A DNA stretch of 64,000 bases. Origin: Maratus speciosus (taxonomy: Eukaryota; Arthropoda; Arachnida; Araneae; Salticidae). The notes under the pieces are model-generated. The model ran no database searches and was not told the DNA's origin. It saw nothing but the letters and a program-made list of their open reading frames with translations. A program made the translations under genes and the position numbers. Shown in pieces: positions 58,528-64,000 of this stretch. The first letter of the stretch is position 1, and every line of letters begins with the position of its first letter. The stretch covers positions 446,788,502 through 446,852,501 of the forward strand of contig OZ010794.1 in assembly GCA_963932465.1 (NCBI GenBank), given 5' to 3'.

Positions 58528-59545
58528 CAGTACAGGACCTATTATCCGGAATTCTCGGGACCGAAGGCTTTCCGGATTTTGGAATTTTCCGGATTTCGGA
58601 TCCTCCTGAATTCCATCATAAAATTCACGGGAAAAACACAAATTTCATCAAAAATCGCGAAAAAACAAAACAAATTTCTTCAAAGGATCGAAAAAGCTAC
58701 CCCGCAATTTCGTCGAAAGATCACAAAAAAATGCAAATTTCGTTAGAAAATCGCAAAATAACGAAATTTCGTAAAAGGGTCGCGAAAAACAAGCAAATTT
58801 AGTAAAAGAATCATGGAAAAAAGCGCAAATTTCGTCAAAGTCTCACGAAAAAACGCACATTCTTTCCAAGATTGCAAAAAAACGCAAATTGCGTCAAAAT
58901 ATAGCAAAAAAAAAAAAATTGTCAAAGGATCGAAAAAGATCCCCGCAATTTCGTCAAGAGATCGCAAATTTCGTCAAAATATCGCGAAAAAAACGCAAAT
59001 TTCGTCAAAAGATCTTGTAAAAACGCGAATTTCGATAAAGTATCGCAAAAAAAACTCATATTTAGGGCTGATAGGGCCCCCTTCCTCTTCTGTAAACTTT
59101 CAAAAAATTTGCTGTGAATTTCAGAATTTTTTTTTTGCTCAGAATCACCCCTGATTCTTGTAACACAATTGTGTAGCCATAATATTTTGTCGAAGTGAGA
59201 GGGAGGGTGCGAAATATCTGACGATTTTTTTAAAAAACGAATCGTAATATAAATTAATTTTAAACTACAATTTGACAGAAAAAGGATTTTTTCTAATTTC
59301 TGGGGGGGAGTTTGGGGGGGGGGGGGACCGTGTTCCCCATCACTGATGTAACATCTATTTTAGTGCTTACACATTGCAACACAATACACCAAAAAAAAAA
59401 TTAGAAATCTGTAAAATTTTCGAAAAATTTCAGAAATTGCAAAATTTTAGTAAAAATTTACATATTTAGAAAATTTTCAAAATTATTTTTTCTGGATTTC
59501 GGGTCCTTCCGGATTTCGGAATTCCGGGTAATGGGTCCTGTACTG
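58528..59545. mobile_element. Tigger-like non-autonomous element carrying minirepeats, 1018 bp
   Basis: The ends CAGTACAGGACCTATTATCC (58528) and the inverse of GGGTAATGGGTCCTGTACTG (ending 59545) match over about 27 bp with two differences. TA flanks both sides (58526-58527 and 59546-59547). The left half (58620-59060) is built of roughly 28-32-bp degenerate units of the form AAATTTCGTCAAA(A/G)GATCGC with A-runs. Apparent open frames here (up to 137 codons) come from these repeats and are not genes. Confidence 0.82.
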
Positions 59546-59753
59546 TATTTTGCCAAATTCGGATGTATTTTGCCAAGCTGGTCAGAATTTGGTGTTATAG
59601 TGGCAACCCTGCAATTATTACTTTTCAACAATTACTCATTGTTGAAGCTGATACCGATATACCTGTAGGAAGCCTAACATGGCCGCGATCAATGAGGTGA
59701 TCCAACCAGAATTGTGAGGGACACACAGAGACTTGAATTTTATGTAAATAGAT

Positions 59754-62420
59754 ATCATCATCATCAACCACAACCATTTCCAATCCCCTGCAGGATGTAG
59801 GTCTACCCCGAATTTTTCCAATGTTTCCTGTCTAATACTTTAGTCATCCAATTAACACTGGCTACTTTTCTGATTTCGTCACTCCATCTTACTTGAGGTC
59901 GTCTTCTTGGTCATTTTACATCTCTGGTGTACCACTGTTGGGCATTTGTGGTTCATCTATTGTTTTGTCTTCTTGCAATGTGCCCAGCTCATTTCCATTT
60001 TAGCCATTTTATTCTTTCAATGATGTCAAAAACTTTTGTCGGGCTTCTTATCAAGGTTATTCTCTTTCTGTCTCTTCAGAATAATATTGTTCTTTTCAAA
60101 AGCACTTCATCCATTTTTTATTCTTCTATTGATTTCATTCACGATACTGTTATTTGATGATATTTTCTGTCCAAGATACACATAACTTTGCACTTTGATT
60201 TCAGTGTTGTTGTAGATGATTTTTCTTTTTTGATGCAAATGAATTGCACATCACCCTAGTCTTTTCAAATTTATTTTGAATTCCACATTAAAGCTAGCCT
60301 CTGCCAAATCTTTTAGCATATTTTTCAATTCTTCAGGGCTATTACTGAAAATTAAAATGTCATCAGCAAACCAGAAATGACTAAAATATTCCAAATTTAT
60401 TCTAATCCAGCTTCTTGAAAATATTTTCTAAGACAGCAGTAAAAAGCTTAGGTGAAATGATGTCTCCTCTTCTTACCACTCATCCAAGCTTGATCTTCGC
60501 TTTTCCTTTGTCCAAACAGATGGTACCTGTTGCTTTCTTGTAAATCTTCTTTATGACATCGATGTAAGATTTGTCTATACCAATGTCCTCCAGATATTCA
60601 ACTACTGCTGACGTGTAGACTGAATAAAATGCTTTTTCATAATCAATAAAAGCAAGGCAAAGAGGTAACTTATATTCCTTATGTTTTTCTATGAGTTCCT
60701 TTACTGTTTGAATATGATCCATTGTGCTAAATCCACTTTGGAATCCTGCATGTTCTCTAGGTTGAGCTGAGTCCAGAGCTGATTCAAGTCTTGCTTTTTA
60801 CTTTGGTGAAAATTTTATAAATCACTGACAGTAAGCTGATTGAACGGTAGTTTTTAATGTTTTCCTTCTCTCTTTCTTGTAAAGTAGCACCATCGCAGCA
60901 TTATTCCTGCTTCTGTGATACGGTCAATTGTAATTCCATCTTCACCAAGGCATTTACCTTTTTTCATACATCTAATGGCTTGTAAAACTTCATCCATTTT
61001 CACTGGGATTATCTCTTCTGTTTATGTTATCTCGTCGATCACGTAGGTTGATTTTCCTTTGATCTATTTATATAGATCATCATAGAATTTTTCAACAAAT
61101 TGTACTGTTTCAATATTTATTTTGGTGATTGTTCCATCTGCCTTTTTCAGTACAAAAATACCTTTTCTTCCAACACACAGTTTGCGCTTAGCTGATTTTA
61201 AACTTTAGTTTTCCTCCAGAACTTTCTTGACAAGATCACAGTTAAATTTTTTGATATCTTCTGTAACACATTTTCTTACCGTTTTTCATAATTCTGCATA
61301 TTCAACTCTTGATTTAGGATCGTTTTTCTTCATTTTAAATTCTGTTGTGTTTCTTCATTAATCTTCTTGTTTTTTATGTTATTTTCTTTGTATGCTTTAC
61401 TTGTGCTTCACCGGCTATCTTCTTTGCAGTTTTTTGTAGAGTATTGGTTAGTTTCTTGTTAGTATCTGGAAACAGTTTTTAATTCCAAATGAAATTCTTC
61501 TTTATGTTTCTGAGATTTATAATATAGTGATTTCTTTGAGTGTTGCAAAAGCTTCATTCTTTCCATTTAGTATTTAACAGTAATTTGTATCTAACCAACC
61601 TGTGATCGCTTCCTGTATTGAAGTTATTGAGAATGATGCAATCCTGAAAAAGATGCTTTTTGTTTGTCAAGATGTAGTCAATTTCACTTGTTGAGCCATT
61701 TGCACAATGCCATGTCCATTTTCTTTGTGGCTTTTTCTTGAAAAATGAATTCATGATATACATCTGTTCACATTCTGCAAACTCAATCAATCTGTTTCCT
61801 CTTTTATTATGCATCCCATATCCATGATTTTTTACTGAGAACTCACCTTGTTTTTTTCTCCGATTCTAGCATTCCAGTCTCCCATTATTAATTTTATGTA
61901 GCATTTTCACTTTGCATTGAATCTACTTTTTCATAGAAATCCTGAATTTCTTCATCAATATAGCTTATTTTTGGTGCATAAACTTGGGTAATTTGCAGCT
62001 TGTATCTTCTGGACATTTGTATTACTAACCTTGCAACTCTCTCTGATGCACTATCATATTCTACGATGTAATTCGTCCACATTTTATGAATCAGAAATCC
62101 TACACTGCTTGTTTTTGCATCTTCTGTGCCTCTGTACTATAAATACATATTCTCTGTCAAGATTAATCTTCTCTTCACCTTTTCTTCTTACTTCACATAA
62201 TCCTAGGATGTCCCAGTTGATTCTTTCTGATTCTCCTTCAAGTTCTTGCAAATGATTTTCCAAAGATAGGGATCATCCATTATATGTAGCCAAGGTCATC
62301 AACTTATGGTAGTCAAGACGAGCGCGATGACTCTTAGCATCCCCTGTCTTCGTATCTTTCTGATCGCTGCCGTAACCAGGAGCATGCAGACTGCCGGGAA
62401 TTAAGGGCCATAATTTGTTT
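59754..62420 (-). pseudogene. Decayed RTE-type LINE, endonuclease and reverse transcriptase
   Basis: Reading the minus strand from about 62320: an endonuclease start (LATYNG, then a stop, SLSLENHLQELEGESERINW and DILGLCEVRRKGEE), QVYAPKISYIDEE, and SEIDYILTNKKHLFQDC with the terminal GSDHRLVRYKLL. RT follows with HIQTVKELIEKHKEYKLPLC and FIDYEKAF (near 60650), RRGDIISPKLFTAVLENIF and FADDILIFSNSPEEL (near 60360). The 3' end is a (GAT)n tail at 59754-59766, as is usual for RTE elements. Many stops and frameshifts interrupt it. The 5' boundary near 62420 is uncertain. Confidence 0.82.
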
Positions 62421-63363
62421 TGTAAATTCATGGTAAAATAGGGGGGGGGGTGGACAAATTCTTCCACGTTGGATATATATATACACACACAGTCAAACTT
62501 AATTAATACTAGAAGCAAGGGAATTATAAAATCCCTCATATTAACTTTTACTCGTAATACCCGTGAAGATAATAAAAATCGTAAAAACACATACAAAATT
62601 AAACTAATTACTACTATTAAATTATCTAATTATCACAATGCTTAATTTAATTGAATATCATGAAATTAATATAAAATATTCAGTCTTACTTTTGTGAGTG
62701 TTATTTTCTTTTGGTGAGTCTGTTCTTCAAACAGAATCATAGTACTGAATGAAGTCAAAGCATCTAAAGAGTTAGTAATTCTGAAAGACATACACTAATG
62801 CAACTGATCACTTTTTTTTTTCCTTGGAAAAACTCAGCTAGTCAGAGTAATTTTCAAGTTATTAATTTCACATATCTTTTTCATTTAACAGTGCAATAAG
62901 AAATATGGAAAGGATGGTTAGTATGGCCCAGCATTCAGAATTATAGAAATAAATAATAAAAAAAGAAATCTCCTATGCTCCTTCCTTTCCTTGGTTCAGT
63001 TGTAAATCTTACAATAGTGCAGTATTTGAAACTGTTTTATTTCTCCTTTGCATTTTCTTGCAGATGGGCAGTGGAGGATTTATTGAAGATTAAATTCAGT
63101 CAGATAAAATGCTATTTTTTGCTAGACAATTGTAACATAGAAATATTGCTGAGAGCGAAACGTGTTCAATAAGAAAGCCATTTCTTTTTTATTCTACCTC
63201 ACTTTTTGCCCAAAATCACATTGAAATGAGTATATATTTTGCTCATATTCATATTAGCCATGATCCTGCTTTTGTATCTTATGAAAATCTCAAAGTAGTT
63301 TATATAGTGAACAATTCTTAACATGCAAATTATTAGTTTTAACCATGTTCTCATTTTATAGTA
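62421..63363. other. Intergenic DNA between RTE and Tigger remnants
   Basis: AT-rich with a C/G run (62442-62450) and short (TA)n/(CA)n tracts near 62471-62490. No gene or bounded element recognised. A 65-codon open frame at 62975-63172 has no recognisable family. Confidence 0.55.
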
Positions 63364-64000
63364 CAGTACACTTCCAATAATCCGTCACTCATGTGACAGA
63401 TGATGTGGCAGCTAATCAAAAGACAATACAAGACCGTTACTAAAATTACATTTCTATTTGTCAGTTTATAAATAAGAACATTTAAACTCTTTTTTTTTTT
63501 TTATCTGCTGTGTATTTTCTGTAATAAAAAGCGCAATTGATAAATAAGAAATTGATTTATAAGACAAATTTAGAATTTTACAGAATAAATATGTAGTACC
63601 CATTTTCATCCAAAGTAATCCACTTTATATTTTTCTTTGCATTTTGCTTGCGCTTTTACTGCATCAAGATCTTGCATCTCAAATGAATTAATGCACTTAT
63701 AGAGCGTAGTCTCCACTTCTGTATAATTGACTCTTTAATCATTATTCTCAGATTCATGTCATTCATGTTTCTCTAGATTCAAAACATTTTAAATAATTTT
63801 ATCATCCGTTAATTCTTTAGAACCAATATCATTCTTATCACAATAAAGCCAGTGTGCGATTTCATCCACAAAACTAATTTTTAAACATGGTACATTTGAT
63901 ACCAAAGTCAATATCTCTGAATCATCACCAGGTGCTTCAGCATCAAGTGTTTCTGTTTAAAAATATATCATGGAAGACGGTAGTATTTCGAGTGACGCAG
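63364..64000 (-). mobile_element. Tigger/pogo transposon, 3' part, running off the window
   Basis: The terminus CAGTACACTTCCAATAATCC begins at 63364 after TA (63362-63363), a Tigger-style inverted repeat. On the minus strand from about 63960 the end of a jerky/pogo-type transposase can be read: ETLDAEAPGDDSE, then VDEIAHWLYCDKNDIGSKEL and TDDKII, followed by a stop and further readable pieces (NSFEMQDLDAVKAQAK) near 63650. Several stops make it a pseudogene. The catalytic part would lie beyond 64000. Confidence 0.65.

Noticed and set aside
58389..59154. 137- and 113-codon plus-strand open frames
   Set aside because: The apparent proteins are low-complexity translations of ~30-bp minirepeats inside a Tigger-like element.

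Overview
The window is AT-rich eukaryotic nuclear DNA: spliced exons, long introns, and a dense, layered set of transposable elements. The one host gene I can support is the 3' part of USO1/p115 (general vesicular transport factor), read on the + strand in eight exons from 4032 to the stop at 56028. Its protein sequence looks arthropod-like. Together with low GC, long TE-filled introns and many Tc1/mariner, hAT, Penelope and LINE copies, this suggests a chelicerate such as a spider or scorpion. That placement is inference; no rRNA, mitochondrial or marker gene is present to prove it.

Host gene layout. 4032-4153, 13223-13404 and the first codon of 14848-14963 finish the globular (armadillo-like) head. 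14848-14963, 21261-21399, 37591-37743, 41785-41930 and 44938-45099 encode the coiled-coil rod. 55933-56028 encodes the acidic tail and stop. All junctions are GT-AG and all phases agree (371 residues plus stop). Earlier exons are not in the window or could not be recognised.

Intron contents. Intron 4154-13222 holds a dead Tc1 element (4894-7917) interrupted by a pogo/Tigger-like non-autonomous element (5980-7366), a 1.4 kb dispersed repeat (8702-10102), and a hAT-type element (10902-12900) that itself contains other insertions. Intron 14964-21260 holds a pogo-like MITE, an apparently intact mariner-like transposon with a 382-residue transposase and 193-bp inverted repeats (16657-18268), a 188-bp hAT MITE and a 444-bp mariner-type MITE. 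Intron 21400-37590 holds two Penelope-like retroelements joined head to head as a 1.7 kb-arm palindrome (22985-26664), each with a hammerhead-ribozyme-like motif, and an almost intact 6.3 kb I/Jockey-type LINE with gag-like ORF1 and EN-RT-RNaseH ORF2 (30588-36900). Intron 37744-41784 carries about eight tandem copies of a ~147-bp unit. Intron 41931-44937 carries a 3 x ~221-bp tandem array and a 1039-bp hAT element. Intron 45100-55932 carries the inverted partner of the 1.4 kb repeat and a fold-back element.

Downstream of USO1 (after 56028): a 3' UTR with several AATAAA candidates, a 1018-bp Tigger-like element filled with short minirepeats (58528-59545), a decayed RTE-type LINE on the minus strand (about 59754-62420), and the end of a decayed Tigger/pogo element running off the right edge (63364-64000).

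No tRNA, rRNA, CRISPR or prokaryotic features were seen. The most notable items are the two identical hammerhead-like motifs in the inverted Penelope pair, the intact DD42D mariner, the LINE with duplicated perfect 3' UTR hairpins, and the ~147-bp intronic satellite.
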